Below, piece after piece: positions 8,074 through 16,115 of a stretch of 64,000 nt of DNA. The position numbers and the translations under genes were made by a program. Each line of letters begins with the position of its first letter. The stretch's first letter is position 1. The notes under the pieces were generated by a model. It was not told the origin of the DNA and did not search any database. It worked only from the letters and a program-made list of their open reading frames with translations. The stretch comes from UBA668 sp043721915 (GTDB taxonomy: Bacteria > Actinomycetota > Acidimicrobiia > Acidimicrobiales > Ilumatobacteraceae): assembly GCA_043721915.1 (NCBI GenBank), contig JAYSPV010000104.1:1-64000 (forward strand). Direction: 5' to 3'.

Positions 8074-8949
8074 TCAGGCCGGTAAGTCGTCCAAGCTGGG
8101 TAGCTCGTCGCGCTCCTGCAGCAGCACACCGGCGATGACGAGCGCTGCTCCACACAGATCCGTGGCGCTCGGGCGCTGGCCGAGTGCGATGAAGCCGAGC
8201 AACATCGCGGAGACGGGCAGCAGCGCGAGCAGCACGGCGAACCGGCGAACCGGGATACGGCGCATCACCACCTGATCGATGCCGTAGCCGATCGCAGACG
8301 ACAGCGCGCCGACTGCGACACACAGCAGCAGCAGCTGGGCGCTGCCGAACACCTTGCCGCTGCCCGCCACGCCGAACGGCAGGATCACGATGGATCCGAG
8401 CACGAGGCCGAGGCCCAGCCCTGAGAGCCCACGGTCGAGCTGAGCGACTCGCCGCCCCAGCATGATGTAGGCCGCCCACATCGCAGAGGCGGCGAAGATG
8501 AAGAAGATGCCCCACGGGTTGCCGCTGATCTCGACACCCGAGAGCGTTGCCACTCCACCTGCGGCCAGCACGAGCGCCGCGGAGTTGCGCAGGCTGCGGG
8601 TGAACGCGGCGGCCACCGCGATCGGGCCGATGAACTCGATCACCACGCTCTTGCCCAGCGGCAGCCTGTCCAGTGCGAGGTAGAAGAACAGGTTCATCAC
8701 TGCGGTGGCGCTGCCGAACAGCGCTGCGCTCGTCAGCTCCGCTCGCGTCCACCGTCTACGCACCTGCCGCCACGAGACCGCGACGAGCACGGCTGCTGCC
8801 GACATCACCCGGAACCACGCGACCGTCGCCGGCCGGACCTCGTCGAACAGGTTGACCGCCACGACCGCGCCCGTGTACTGCGAGATGCCGGCGATGGCGA
8901 ACAACGCCTCGGGGGAGGCGGTGCGGGTGAACTCGGCTGGTGTGCGCAT
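8074..8949 (-). CDS. EamA/DMT-family transporter (RhtA-like)
   Basis: 291 residues with ten hydrophobic helices arranged as two EamA repeats, the drug/metabolite transporter layout. Sequence features such as LPLGKSVVIEFIGPIAVA resemble RhtA/YddG-type amino-acid or metabolite exporters. It ends ten bases from the convergent agmatinase stop. Its substrate is unknown and nothing in the sequence shows regulation. Confidence 0.82.
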   Translation of the reverse strand: MRTPAEFTRTASPEALFAIAGISQYTGAVVAVNLFDEVRPATVAWFRVMSAAAVLVAVSWRQVRRRWTRAELTSAALFGSATAVMNLFFYLALDRLPLGKSVVIEFIGPIAVAAAFTRSLRNSAALVLAAGGVATLSGVEISGNPWGIFFIFAASAMWAAYIMLGRRVAQLDRGLSGLGLGLVLGSIVILPFGVAGSGKVFGSAQLLLLCVAVGALSSAIGYGIDQVVMRRIPVRRFAVLLALLPVSAMLLGFIALGQRPSATDLCGAALVIAGVLLQERDELPSLDDLPA

Positions 8950-8991
8950 TCGGGGCAGTGGTGGCGCCGGCGGCGAGCCGCCGATGACGGA

Positions 8992-9807
8992 TCAGTCGAA
9001 CAGATCGGGATCCGTGCGGCAGATCTCCTGCCACAGCGGTTGGAAGCTCAGCCAGCCCGCGATGGGGGAGGCGGTCTGCTCGCGGGTGTAGGTGGCGTCC
9101 TCGTGGGGGACCGGCTGCGGGGTGCCGGCCGCCATGGCCAGCAGCTGCGCCTGGCAGCTGCGATCCATGCTGAGGAACCAGAAGGCTGCTTCGTCGACGG
9201 TCTGCCCGACCGTGAACAGGCCATGGTTCTGGTGAATCGCTGCCTTGCCCGTGGGGAACTGCGCGACGAGCTCGCGGCCGTCCTGCACCCCGAACTGCAC
9301 CCGGCCACGTTGGGCGGTGACAACCACGTGATCCTCGTAGAAGATGCACGCGTCCTGGGTGAGCGGGGCGAGCGGAATGCCCAGCGAGCTGAACGCCTTG
9401 CCGTGGACACTGTGGCTATGGGCTGCAGCGATGACCTCGGGGCGAGCCTCGTGGACCGCGGAGTGGATGACGAATGCGGCTCGGTTGACCGGACGGGTGC
9501 CGTACACGACGTTGCCCTCGTGGTCGACGAGGATGAGATCGCTGACCGTCATGTGCCGGAAGCTGATCGCGAACGGGTTCACCCAGAACAGCTCGGGGAA
9601 CTCGGGATCGCGCACGGTGATGTGCCCGGCCACGCCTTCGCCAAAGCCGAGACGGCCGAAGATGCGCAGCGCGCCCGCCAGCTTCTGCTTCCGGTGGAGG
9701 CGTTCGTCCTCCACGGAAGCGAAGGGCGCGGGCAGCTCGAGGCTGACTTGCTGAGGGGCGAGCTCTACCCCGTCGATCGTGCGAACACCCGTCTCGGTCA
9801 CAGTCAT
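8992..9807 (-). CDS. Class II aldolase/adducin family protein
   Basis: 271 residues. The metal-binding histidine cluster AAAHSHSVHGKAFS is near the middle and a further His lies in IHQNHGLFTVG, as in fuculose-phosphate aldolase relatives. Members cleave phospho-sugars or act as decarboxylases or sugar-acid enzymes; many stand-alone actinobacterial copies have no known substrate. The ATG at 9807 was chosen over a GTG at 9813 because TAGTCT at 9814-9819 ends six bases before it, indicating a leaderless start. Confidence 0.85.
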   Translation of the reverse strand: MTVTETGVRTIDGVELAPQQVSLELPAPFASVEDERLHRKQKLAGALRIFGRLGFGEGVAGHITVRDPEFPELFWVNPFAISFRHMTVSDLILVDHEGNVVYGTRPVNRAAFVIHSAVHEARPEVIAAAHSHSVHGKAFSSLGIPLAPLTQDACIFYEDHVVVTAQRGRVQFGVQDGRELVAQFPTGKAAIHQNHGLFTVGQTVDEAAFWFLSMDRSCQAQLLAMAAGTPQPVPHEDATYTREQTASPIAGWLSFQPLWQEICRTDPDLFD

Positions 9808-9813
9808 GGTCAC

Positions 9814-9819
9814 AGACTA
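9814..9819 (-). promoter_or_regulatory. -10 box of the class II aldolase gene
   Basis: TAGTCT on the minus strand, ending six bases before the ATG at 9807; it overlaps the alternative GTG region, which argues against that start. Confidence 0.5.
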
Positions 9820-9850
9820 CGACACCGGCGGGCGCCCGCTCCGATGGAAG

Positions 9851-9856
9851 TATGGT
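9851..9856 (+). promoter_or_regulatory. -10 box of the 181-residue protein gene
   Basis: TATGGT ends six bases before the ATG at 9863, fixing that codon as the likely start of a leaderless message. Confidence 0.5.
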
Positions 9857-9862
9857 CGCGGC

Positions 9863-10408
9863 ATGTTGCAGTTCGTACTGGCCGACGAAAGGGCACAGGC
9901 GCTCTCAGCCGCGCGGCCGAAGGGGCCGAGCAAGGTCCGTGGCGTTGCCGTCGCACTCAGCAGCGATCTGCTGAAGTCGGCGTGGACCGAGGCGATGCGA
10001 GTGGGTGACCGGGCGCACGACCCGGTGCGCCGGCGCATCACTGACGGCACGCCTCGGTGGAGGGGCTCTGCGTCGATGTCGCTGAAGGATGCTCGCGTTG
10101 CTTCGCTCACCGACCACCGTGGCATCGACGACTCGGTTTCCGGCTCGCTCGGTGGCGAGGACATGCCAGTCTCGGGCAAGGTGGAGATCTTCGACGACCA
10201 CCTGGTGATGAACGTGTCCGACAGCGGCCCGATTGGCTCGTTCGCGATACGCCCGCGCGGGCCTGTGCCAGTCGTGGGCGTGGTGGACGGCAACCCGGGC
10301 GACGCTGCGTTCGTGGTGACACTGGACAACGGCCGGCAGGTGGTCATCCGGCTCGGTCGCGCTCGGGGCCTGGCCGGCGTGCTGGGTACCGTGCCCCCTG
10401 CCACGTAG
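9863..10408 (+). CDS. Hypothetical protein
   Basis: 181 residues, soluble, basic, without signal peptide or membrane helices. The C-terminal third is beta-rich (GKVEIFDDHLVMNVSDSG, then DGNPGDAAFVVTLDNGRQVVIRLG), suggesting a small beta-barrel or sandwich. I do not recognise the family. The frame remains open upstream across the divergent aldolase gene, but the -10 box at 9851 supports the ATG used here. It sits 27 bases before the RidA gene on the same strand. Confidence 0.65.
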   Translation: MLQFVLADERAQALSAARPKGPSKVRGVAVALSSDLLKSAWTEAMRVGDRAHDPVRRRITDGTPRWRGSASMSLKDARVASLTDHRGIDDSVSGSLGGEDMPVSGKVEIFDDHLVMNVSDSGPIGSFAIRPRGPVPVVGVVDGNPGDAAFVVTLDNGRQVVIRLGRARGLAGVLGTVPPAT

Positions 10409-10435
10409 GCCCGCGCTGCTGCCACACTGTGGGGC

Positions 10436-10825
10436 ATGAACCGCATCGTCGCACCTGCCGACATCGCGCCGCCTGCCGCGAACTACGCCCATGCCATCGT
10501 CAGTGAGGGTGCCCGCAAGTGGTTGCACACCAGCGGTGTGGTGCCGACGCGCCCAGATGGCACCGTGCCTGCAGCGATCGAGACCCAGGCCGAAGTGGTG
10601 TGGGTGAACCTGCTGGCGCTGCTGCGCGAGGCAGGCATGGAGGCCCACGACGTGGTGAGCGTGACGACCTACGTCGTTGCCGACCAACTGCCGATGCTGG
10701 CGAAAGTGATGGGAGCACGCGACGTTGCGCTCGGTGGTCACCGTGTCGCCAGCACGTTGGTCACCGTGCCGGCACTGGCCAGGCCCGAGTGGAAGATGGA
10801 GATCGCCCTCATCGCCGCTCAGTGA
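10436..10825 (+). CDS. ridA: RidA/YjgF family protein
   Basis: 129 residues, the size of RidA trimer subunits, which hydrolyse reactive enamine/imine intermediates to ketoacids. The fold signature is clear (HTSGVVPTRPDG, ETQAEVVWVNLLALLREAGM, VVSVTTYVV). The catalytic Arg is probably the one in GHRVASTLV, with a Glu in KMEIALIAA. Because the pocket differs from housekeeping RidA, it may belong to one of the Rid subfamilies of unclear substrate. A weak CACACT box ends seven bases before the ATG. Confidence 0.85.
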   Translation: MNRIVAPADIAPPAANYAHAIVSEGARKWLHTSGVVPTRPDGTVPAAIETQAEVVWVNLLALLREAGMEAHDVVSVTTYVVADQLPMLAKVMGARDVALGGHRVASTLVTVPALARPEWKMEIALIAAQ

Positions 10826-10846
10826 GCGGAGCGTCGGCGTATCGGT

Positions 10847-11863
10847 TCAGGTTGCCGCAAACGGATCCCACGCTGGAGGAGCGGCCGTGAGCACCCTGCG
10901 GACCGTGGCGAGAAAGACGTCGGGGGCGAGCCCGCTCTCGTCCCCTTCGAGGGTCTCGAGGATCGGTGTCAGTGCGCTTGGCGGAGCGGCTCGCCAACGG
11001 GCTCCGTACGGCTCGATCGCGTCCAGTTCGACAGCAAGCGGTCGCAGATCGACGCGTGGCAGCACACGCCGGGACATGAACATGACCCACGTCTCGTAGC
11101 GCAATTCGAGCCGGTAGCGGGTGCCGTGCAGCGTCGCCACACGAGTGCAGACCGTCGACGAGTTCACCGCCATCGGGTGCACGGGCGACGACTGGTCGAT
11201 GGTGAACCGCGAGGCGGCGCGAGAGATGAACGAGTTCGGCACGCGCACCACGGCCAGGTCGAGCGATGGCTCCTCCGCGATCACTACGGACCCTGAGGCG
11301 ATTGCTTGCAGGCTGGCTGTGAGGTGGGCGTCCTCTTCGGCCCAGAGCGACTGCCAGGTCTCGACGTGGTCGAGCAGCTCGGGAAGCCGTGGAATCATCC
11401 ACTCGTAGAGCACCCCACAACGCTGCGGGTAGTCCAGCCCTGCGAGCTCGTTGGCCAACGGCGACCGAGCGTCGTCGTCGAACGCAGCGATCACCATCGC
11501 GACGCGTGCCGAGTTGCGGTTGTCGAACGTGCCGAAATCGCCCGCACGCGCAAGGTCGACGAGTTGTGCCTCGCGTGGGGCGGCCAACTCGGGGCGGTGA
11601 AGTGCGAAGATGCCGGCCAGGCCGTCCTGGTCGAAGTGGTTGTTGGTGACTACCTCGATGCCGTCGAAGAGACTTGGCTGGGCGAGCGCTCGGAACACGA
11701 TCTGCGCGGAGAGGTCGGCGCGCAGTTCAGGTGGTGTCGGGCTGCCGGGCCAATGCGAGAGCGTGAGGACCGTGTCGGCGTTGGGTGAGCCGTCGACAAC
11801 GACGTTGCGGACACCGGCGCAGGCGTGTTCGGGAACGAAAGGCAGACCAATCACCGACGTCAC
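10847..11863 (-). CDS. DUF6687-like protein of unknown function
   Basis: About 338 residues from the GTG at 11863; the frame extends to 11968, but that would overlap the divergent yqhA-like gene. The N-terminal region carries segments I associate with DUF6687 (VVVDGSPNADTVLTLSHWPG and VVTNNHFDQDGLAGIFAL); the Asn/His/Asp-rich NNHFDQDG resembles a metal or phosphohydrolase loop. Function is unknown. There are no membrane segments. The start is the least certain part, since GTG at 11854 is an alternative and no -10 box fits either. Confidence 0.65.
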   Translation of the reverse strand: MTSVIGLPFVPEHACAGVRNVVVDGSPNADTVLTLSHWPGSPTPPELRADLSAQIVFRALAQPSLFDGIEVVTNNHFDQDGLAGIFALHRPELAAPREAQLVDLARAGDFGTFDNRNSARVAMVIAAFDDDARSPLANELAGLDYPQRCGVLYEWMIPRLPELLDHVETWQSLWAEEDAHLTASLQAIASGSVVIAEEPSLDLAVVRVPNSFISRAASRFTIDQSSPVHPMAVNSSTVCTRVATLHGTRYRLELRYETWVMFMSRRVLPRVDLRPLAVELDAIEPYGARWRAAPPSALTPILETLEGDESGLAPDVFLATVRRVLTAAPPAWDPFAAT

Positions 11864-11935
11864 CGTACGCTCGGGCGCGGCGCCCGACCAGTACCAGAGC
11901 TGGACACTCGTCGGCCGTCTGCCGGGAGGCGTTGG

Positions 11936-11941
11936 TAGGTT
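11936..11941 (+). promoter_or_regulatory. -10 box of the yqhA-like gene
   Basis: TAGGTT ends six bases before the ATG at 11948. Confidence 0.5.
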
Positions 11942-11947
11942 TCCCTC

Positions 11948-12439
11948 ATGTCGATCCGACCCGTTCATGCCATGTTGAGTCGCGCCAGGTACCTGGTGAT
12001 CGGAGCGGTCTTCGGGCTGTCCGTGATGAGCGCCGCGACGTTCGTGTGGGCGATGGCGAAGTCCGTCAAGTTGATCAGCCTGTTGCTCGACGGAGGCTGG
12101 CGAGGTGATGGCGCCCTCATCGATCTGCTGGGCGTCATCGACGTGTACCTGCTCGCAATCGTGCAGCTGATCGTGGCGATCGGTCTCTACGAGCTGTTCA
12201 TCGGCGACCTCGACGTGCCGGATTGGCTGGAGGTGTCATCCATCGACGACCTCAAGAAGTCGATCGTCGATGTGCTGATCATCTTCATCGGCGTCAAGGG
12301 GATCGAAGGGCTGCTGGAGGCGGAACGTCCGCTCGACTCGCTGATGTTCGCCGCAGCGGCGGCCACGATGATCGCCGCGCTCGCGCTGTTCAGCCTGGTA
12401 CGGGGTGGCAAGGTCCGATCGGGCGGCCCGAAGGGCTGA
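11948..12439 (+). CDS. yqhA: YqhA/UPF0114 family membrane protein
   Basis: 163 residues with four predicted membrane helices, separated by a short loop carrying the family-typical YELFIGDLDVPDWLEVSSIDDLK segment. Members are widespread inner-membrane proteins of unresolved function. The start is supported by a -10 box six bases upstream. It is followed by the repeat-rich, gene-poor interval at 12440-12761. Confidence 0.85.
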   Translation: MSIRPVHAMLSRARYLVIGAVFGLSVMSAATFVWAMAKSVKLISLLLDGGWRGDGALIDLLGVIDVYLLAIVQLIVAIGLYELFIGDLDVPDWLEVSSIDDLKKSIVDVLIIFIGVKGIEGLLEAERPLDSLMFAAAAATMIAALALFSLVRGGKVRSGGPKG

Positions 12440-12559
12440 ACCCGCACCGGGGTCGTTCGAGATGACGTCGTTCTCGTCGACTCCGCACGGTGCGTCGTGC
12501 TTCCGGAAGCGGCGGCTGAATAGCCGTCCGTGCGTGCATGCGGCCTGCCATCGGCGTGG

Positions 12560-12598
12560 GTGAGCGACGACAAGCGAACCGCCAGCGGCATCCGAGTG
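12560..12598 (+). repeat. Degenerate copy of the 5' end of the mutase gene
   Basis: From the GTG at 12560 the sequence matches the start of the methylmalonyl-CoA mutase gene at 13550 in the same frame. The first 21 bases after the initial base (12561-12581 versus 13551-13571) are identical, and 34 of 38 match overall. Translation gives SDDKRTASGIRV against SDDKRTDSGIEV in the mutase. The similarity then dissolves into a 19-bp repeat array. It looks like a duplication scar, not a gene. Confidence 0.8.
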
Positions 12599-12699
12599 CC
12601 AGCCCGCCATCGGAGTGCCAGCGTCGCATCCGAGTGCCAGCGGCCCACCGGGGTGCACGCTGGCACTGGGATGGTCGCGTGGCACTGCGATGGGTGCTC
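12582..12699. repeat. 19-bp repeat array switching to inverted orientation
   Basis: Four degenerate 19-bp direct units (12582, 12601, 12620, 12639) share the core CATCCGAGTGCC; GAGTGCC recurs exactly every 19 bases. Two more units follow at 12662 and 12681 in reverse orientation, with GGCACT also 19 bases apart. Unit 3 and the first inverted unit can pair as a 15-bp stem with one mismatch (12627-12641 with 12659-12673) around a 17-base loop. The core resembles the codons following the copied mutase start, so the array may have grown from that copy. No gene is seen in 12440-12761. Confidence 0.75.
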
Positions 12700-12749
12700 A
12701 CTGTTGTACATGACTTCCGGCCGGCGAATGAGGTTGCACGGCTGGGGCG

Positions 12750-12755
12750 TAGGAT
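12750..12755 (+). promoter_or_regulatory. -10 box of the small 71-residue gene
   Basis: TAGGAT ends six bases before the ATG at 12762, supporting this short ORF as a real leaderless gene. Confidence 0.45.
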
Positions 12756-12761
12756 GCGCAC

Positions 12762-12977
12762 ATGGCCGTGAGTGCGCAGGATCGACGTCGCTGGGAACGT
12801 CAGGTCGCCGCGCTCAGCGAAGCGGATCACGACGACGAGGGCTCGCTCGAGTGGCGGGCGCAGGTACACGCGTGGGCCGACGAGCGTCGTGTCGAACTCG
12901 GCCTCGACGACCTCGACACTGAACCGGAGCTGCATCGACGTGCCCGAGCCCTCGGCCTACTTCGACCGCTTTCGTGA
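12762..12977 (+). CDS. Small charged protein upstream of a nucleotidyltransferase
   Basis: 71 residues, rich in Arg, Glu and Asp and predicted helical (SAQDRRRWERQVAALSEAD). Not recognised. It is supported by a -10 box six bases upstream of the ATG and by its 38-base overlap with the next gene. Small proteins placed just before an AbiEii-like nucleotidyltransferase often act as its antitoxin or partner, so that is a reasonable but unproven idea. Confidence 0.55.
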   Translation: MAVSAQDRRRWERQVAALSEADHDDEGSLEWRAQVHAWADERRVELGLDDLDTEPELHRRARALGLLRPLS

Positions 12978-13446
12978 CGAGCTGGTTCGTCTCGGTGCCA
13001 ACCCGGTCGGCATCGGTGCATTCGCGGCACTGCTCTATCGGGCGGAACCTCGGGCTACTACCGACGTCGACTTCCTGGTCACCTCGCTGCGTGGGGTAGC
13101 CGACGAGTTCCGCCGTCAGGGGTACACCGTCAGGGAGATCTGCGAGGCCGACGAGGCCAGCCCGTACGTGGTATTCATCCGCGGCGACGGCGTGAAGGTC
13201 GACGCACTGTTGGTGGAGACCGAGTACCACGCCGTCGCCCATGGGCGAGCGGTGAACGGCATGCTCACGGTCGAGGACGTGCTGATCCACAAGCTCATCG
13301 CATGGCGAGCGAAGGATCGAGACGACATCGCGTCGATCCTCTCCACTCGTCCCATCCTCGACACCGAGTTCATCGATCGCTGGGCCGCCGAGTGGCAGGT
13401 GGGTGACCGCTGGGCCGAGAGTCGTCGGCGGTGGATGGCGGGGTGA
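12940..13446 (+). CDS. Nucleotidyltransferase-fold protein (AbiEii/DUF6036-like)
   Basis: 168 residues from the GTG. A minimal nucleotidyltransferase signature is present: GIGAFAALLYRAEPRATTDVDFLV with catalytic Asp42 and Asp44, and a third acid, Asp88, in GVKVDALLV. This layout is seen in AbiEii/AbiGii-type toxins and related stand-alone enzymes that transfer nucleotides to RNA or protein. It overlaps the preceding 71-residue gene by 38 bases. A toxin-antitoxin role is inferred from gene pairing only; it could equally be a housekeeping-type enzyme. Confidence 0.72.
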   Translation: MPEPSAYFDRFRDELVRLGANPVGIGAFAALLYRAEPRATTDVDFLVTSLRGVADEFRRQGYTVREICEADEASPYVVFIRGDGVKVDALLVETEYHAVAHGRAVNGMLTVEDVLIHKLIAWRAKDRDDIASILSTRPILDTEFIDRWAAEWQVGDRWAESRRRWMAG

Positions 13447-13535
13447 GTCTGGCGGGTCCTCCTGGTCCTGTGCGCAGGCCGATCAGGTGCATCACCAGCG
13501 GCCGTCCGGATGACCCGCGCGGCCCGCGAACGACC

Positions 13536-13541
13536 TACGCT
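13536..13541 (+). promoter_or_regulatory. -10 box of the mutase gene
   Basis: TACGCT ends eight bases before the ATG at 13550 and five before an in-frame GTG at 13547. Confidence 0.45.
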
Positions 13542-13549
13542 CGCAAGTG

Positions 13550-15130
13550 ATGAGCGACGACAAGCGAACCGATAGCGGCATCGAAGTGAAGGCGCTCTAC
13601 GACGCCTCTGATCTCGAGGGCTGGGACCCGGCGACGCAACTGGGTTCGCCCGGCACACCGCCGTACACCCGTGGCGTCTACCCCACGATGTACCGCGGCA
13701 AGTTGTGGACGATGCGCCAGTACGCAGGCTTCGGCACTGCGGCCAGCACCAACGAGCGGTTCAAGTTCCTGCTCGAGGCCGGCCAGACCGGGCTCAGCTG
13801 CGCGTTCGACCTGCCGACGCAGATGGGTTACGACAGTGATCACCCGCGTGCGGAGGGCGAGGTGGGCAAGGTGGGCGTGGCGATCTCGTGCATGGCCGAC
13901 ATGCGTCAGCTGCTCGCCGACCTGCCGCTCGACAAGGTCAGCACCAGCATGACGATCAACAGCACCGGGGCGATCCTGCTGCTGATGTACGAGCTTGTGG
14001 CCGAGGAGCAGGGTGTGCCCGCCAGTGCGATCAGCGGCACCATCCAGAACGACCTGCTCAAGGAGTACATCGCCCGCGGCACCTACATCTATCCGCCCAA
14101 GCCGAGCATGCGGATCATCACCAACATCTTCGAGTACTGCGCGCAGCACGTGCCGAAGTGGAACACGATCAGCATCTCCGGCTATCACATCCGCGAAGCC
14201 GGCAGCACGGCGGTGCAGGAGATCGCGTTCACGATCGCCAACGGCATTGCGTATGTCGATGCTGCGATCGCCGCCGGCCTCGACGTGGATGCGTTCGCCC
14301 CGAGGTTGAGCTTCTTCTGGAACGCGCACAACAACTTCTTCGAAGAGGTCGCCAAGTTCCGTGCCTCGCGCCGCATCTGGTACAAGCTGATGACCGAGCG
14401 CTACGGCGCGAAGAAGGAGTCCAGCAAGTTGCTGCGCTTCCACGCCCAGGTGGGCGGCAGCACGCTGACCGCCCAGCAACCGGAGAACAACATCGTGCGC
14501 GTCGCCGTGCAGAGCATGGCGGCCGTGATGGGCGGCACGCAGAGCCTGCACACCAACGGCTACGACGAAGCGCTCAGCCTGCCAACCGAGCGGGCAGCGC
14601 GCATTGCGTTGCGCACTCAACAGATCATCGGGTACGAGAGCGGCATCGCCGACACACCGGATCCGTTGGCCGGCAGCTACTTCCTCGAGTCGCTCACTGA
14701 CGAGATCGAGCGACTCGCGTGGGAGTACATCGCCCGTATCGACGAGATGGGCGGCGCGGTCGAGGGCATCGAGCGCGGCTTCCAGCAGGACGAGATCGAG
14801 CAGGCTGCGTACGAGTACACGAAGAGCATCGACAACGACGAGCGGGTCATCGTCGGCCTGAACAAGTTCACGGTCGAGAACGAGCCCGAGTTCGTGATCG
14901 CGCCCAACGACCCGTCGTTGGAGCAAGGCCAGCTGGCAAGCCTGAAGGCGTACAAGGCCAACCGTGATCAAGCCGTGGTCGTGGCCCGCCTTGTCGCGAT
15001 CACGGAGGCGGCCCGCGGCACGGAGAACCTGCTGTACCCGATGAAGGAGGCGCTGCGCGCCGGCGCCACCCTCGGCGAGGTCAGCGATGCCCTGCGCGAC
15101 GTGTTCGGTGTGTACCAGCCGGGTCGTTGA
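13550..15130 (+). CDS. Methylmalonyl-CoA mutase-type large subunit (no B12 domain)
   Basis: 526 residues: the TIM-barrel substrate domain of an adenosylcobalamin-dependent acyl-CoA mutase. The cobalamin-binding domain is absent, so a separate small subunit must be encoded elsewhere. Substrate-pocket residues favour methylmalonyl-CoA-like substrates: Tyr58 in MRQYAGFG (Phe in isobutyryl-CoA mutase, Ile in 2-hydroxyisobutyryl-CoA mutase) and Arg188 in PSMRII. Ethylmalonyl-CoA mutase cannot be excluded. It would interconvert (R)-methylmalonyl-CoA and succinyl-CoA, which fits a biotin-dependent acyl-CoA carboxylase subunit at 28.6 kb. Its 5' end is partly duplicated at 12560. Confidence 0.92.
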   Translation: MSDDKRTDSGIEVKALYDASDLEGWDPATQLGSPGTPPYTRGVYPTMYRGKLWTMRQYAGFGTAASTNERFKFLLEAGQTGLSCAFDLPTQMGYDSDHPRAEGEVGKVGVAISCMADMRQLLADLPLDKVSTSMTINSTGAILLLMYELVAEEQGVPASAISGTIQNDLLKEYIARGTYIYPPKPSMRIITNIFEYCAQHVPKWNTISISGYHIREAGSTAVQEIAFTIANGIAYVDAAIAAGLDVDAFAPRLSFFWNAHNNFFEEVAKFRASRRIWYKLMTERYGAKKESSKLLRFHAQVGGSTLTAQQPENNIVRVAVQSMAAVMGGTQSLHTNGYDEALSLPTERAARIALRTQQIIGYESGIADTPDPLAGSYFLESLTDEIERLAWEYIARIDEMGGAVEGIERGFQQDEIEQAAYEYTKSIDNDERVIVGLNKFTVENEPEFVIAPNDPSLEQGQLASLKAYKANRDQAVVVARLVAITEAARGTENLLYPMKEALRAGATLGEVSDALRDVFGVYQPGR

Positions 15131-15133
15131 GCG

Positions 15134-15511
15134 ATGAGTTGGCTCAGCCGTCACTCGGCCGTGGAGAACTGCTACCTCGCCACGACGGGTCGCCGCACCG
15201 GGAACCGGCACGAGGTGGAGATCTGGTTCGGCGTGATCGACGATTCGCTGTACCTGATCAGCGGGAACGGCCCCGGAGCCGACTGGTACCGCAACGCGTT
15301 GGCGGCCAATGCCGTGACGGTACGGATCGAGCGGGAGACCTGGGCCGCGACGCCGCGAGCCGTCGTCGATCCGTCCGAGCGCCGACGCGCCGGCGAGCTG
15401 ATGGGCTCGAAGTACCCGTGGGATGGCGACCTCACCATCGGGCTCACCTTCGAGGCGTGGTGCTTCCAGGTGCCGATGCTGGCGATCGACGGCTGGACGC
15501 CGCAGTCGTAG
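15134..15511 (+). CDS. DUF385-type nitroreductase/quinone reductase family protein
   Basis: 125 residues, a small split-barrel protein. The start region (VENCYLATTGRRTGNRHEVEIWFGV) and ISGNGPGADWYRNALAANAVTVRI are typical of the deazaflavin (F420)-dependent nitroreductase family that includes mycobacterial Ddn. Such proteins use F420H2 to reduce quinones or nitro compounds. An F420 biosynthesis gene (fbiA) at 60.2 kb makes this cofactor likely. It begins three bases after the mutase stop, so the two are probably co-transcribed. Confidence 0.82.
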   Translation: MSWLSRHSAVENCYLATTGRRTGNRHEVEIWFGVIDDSLYLISGNGPGADWYRNALAANAVTVRIERETWAATPRAVVDPSERRRAGELMGSKYPWDGDLTIGLTFEAWCFQVPMLAIDGWTPQS

Positions 15512-15513
15512 GG

Positions 15514-15519
15514 TAGGTT
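15514..15519 (+). promoter_or_regulatory. -10 box of the lipoprotein gene
   Basis: TAGGTT, just after the previous stop codon and nine bases before the ATG at 15529. Confidence 0.4.
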
Positions 15520-15528
15520 CACGACCCG

Positions 15529-16089
15529 ATGCCACCGCGACTCGTGATCCCGTTCGTCGCCGTGCTGTTGGCGGTCGGCGGCTGCAAGAGCGACTACAGC
15601 GAGCCGTCCGACACGGTCGGCTCGCTGCCCGAACAACCTGCGACGACCTTGCTCCCGGAAGTCGTCGTGTCCTACGTCCCCGACGACACCACCCCGCTGG
15701 CTCCCGACACCTTGTTCGGCGGCAACCTGTGCTCGGCCCTGGTCGCGGGCGACTTCGCTTCCGTCACGATCGCCGGCGCGAGCCGAGGTCGCCTCCTCGA
15801 CACGCTCGACATCGCCGACGATCTGTGCGGCTACGTGGTCCGTGTGAGTGGTGACGACTACACGATCATGGTTCGGGCCCGTTCGGAGAACGAGTTCAGC
15901 GAGAACGGTCAGCTGGCGGAGGCGCTCACCGGTATCGGGGTCGCTGCGGCGGGTTTGGCTCATCGGGAGGACGACACCTACGAGGTGTTCGTGAAGGTGG
16001 AGAACGGCTTCTTCTCCGTGCGGACACCCGACGAGGCCAGTGCACGCGCACTTGCCAGGCTCGCAGTTGGGCGTGCGCTGCAGGCCTGA
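15529..16089 (+). CDS. Predicted lipoprotein of unknown function
   Basis: 186 residues. A short signal peptide ends in the lipobox VGGC with lipid-attachment Cys19, followed by a Thr/Pro/Ser-rich linker and a compact C-terminal domain with two further cysteines (GNLCSAL and DDLCGYVV) that could form a disulfide. The domain has a repeating beta-alpha look resembling DUF3558-type actinobacterial lipoproteins, but I cannot place it firmly. It is probably anchored outside the membrane. A strong palindrome follows the gene. Confidence 0.75.
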   Translation: MPPRLVIPFVAVLLAVGGCKSDYSEPSDTVGSLPEQPATTLLPEVVVSYVPDDTTPLAPDTLFGGNLCSALVAGDFASVTIAGASRGRLLDTLDIADDLCGYVVRVSGDDYTIMVRARSENEFSENGQLAEALTGIGVAAAGLAHREDDTYEVFVKVENGFFSVRTPDEASARALARLAVGRALQA

Positions 16090-16115
16090 CCCGCGCCGCG
16101 GTGGTCCCGCGAAAC

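Noticed and set aside
12582..12699. CRISPR-like array
   Set aside because: Units are 19 bp, contiguous and degenerate with no spacers, and two are inverted; no cas genes are nearby.
12538..12771. Short frames reading through the 19-bp repeats
   Set aside because: The translations are repeat products without a plausible start or promoter; the interval is better described as a duplication and repeat patch.
13535..15535. A 666-codon minus-strand frame over the mutase gene
   Set aside because: Antisense shadow of a highly conserved enzyme; composition is Arg/His/Ala-rich and no domain is visible.
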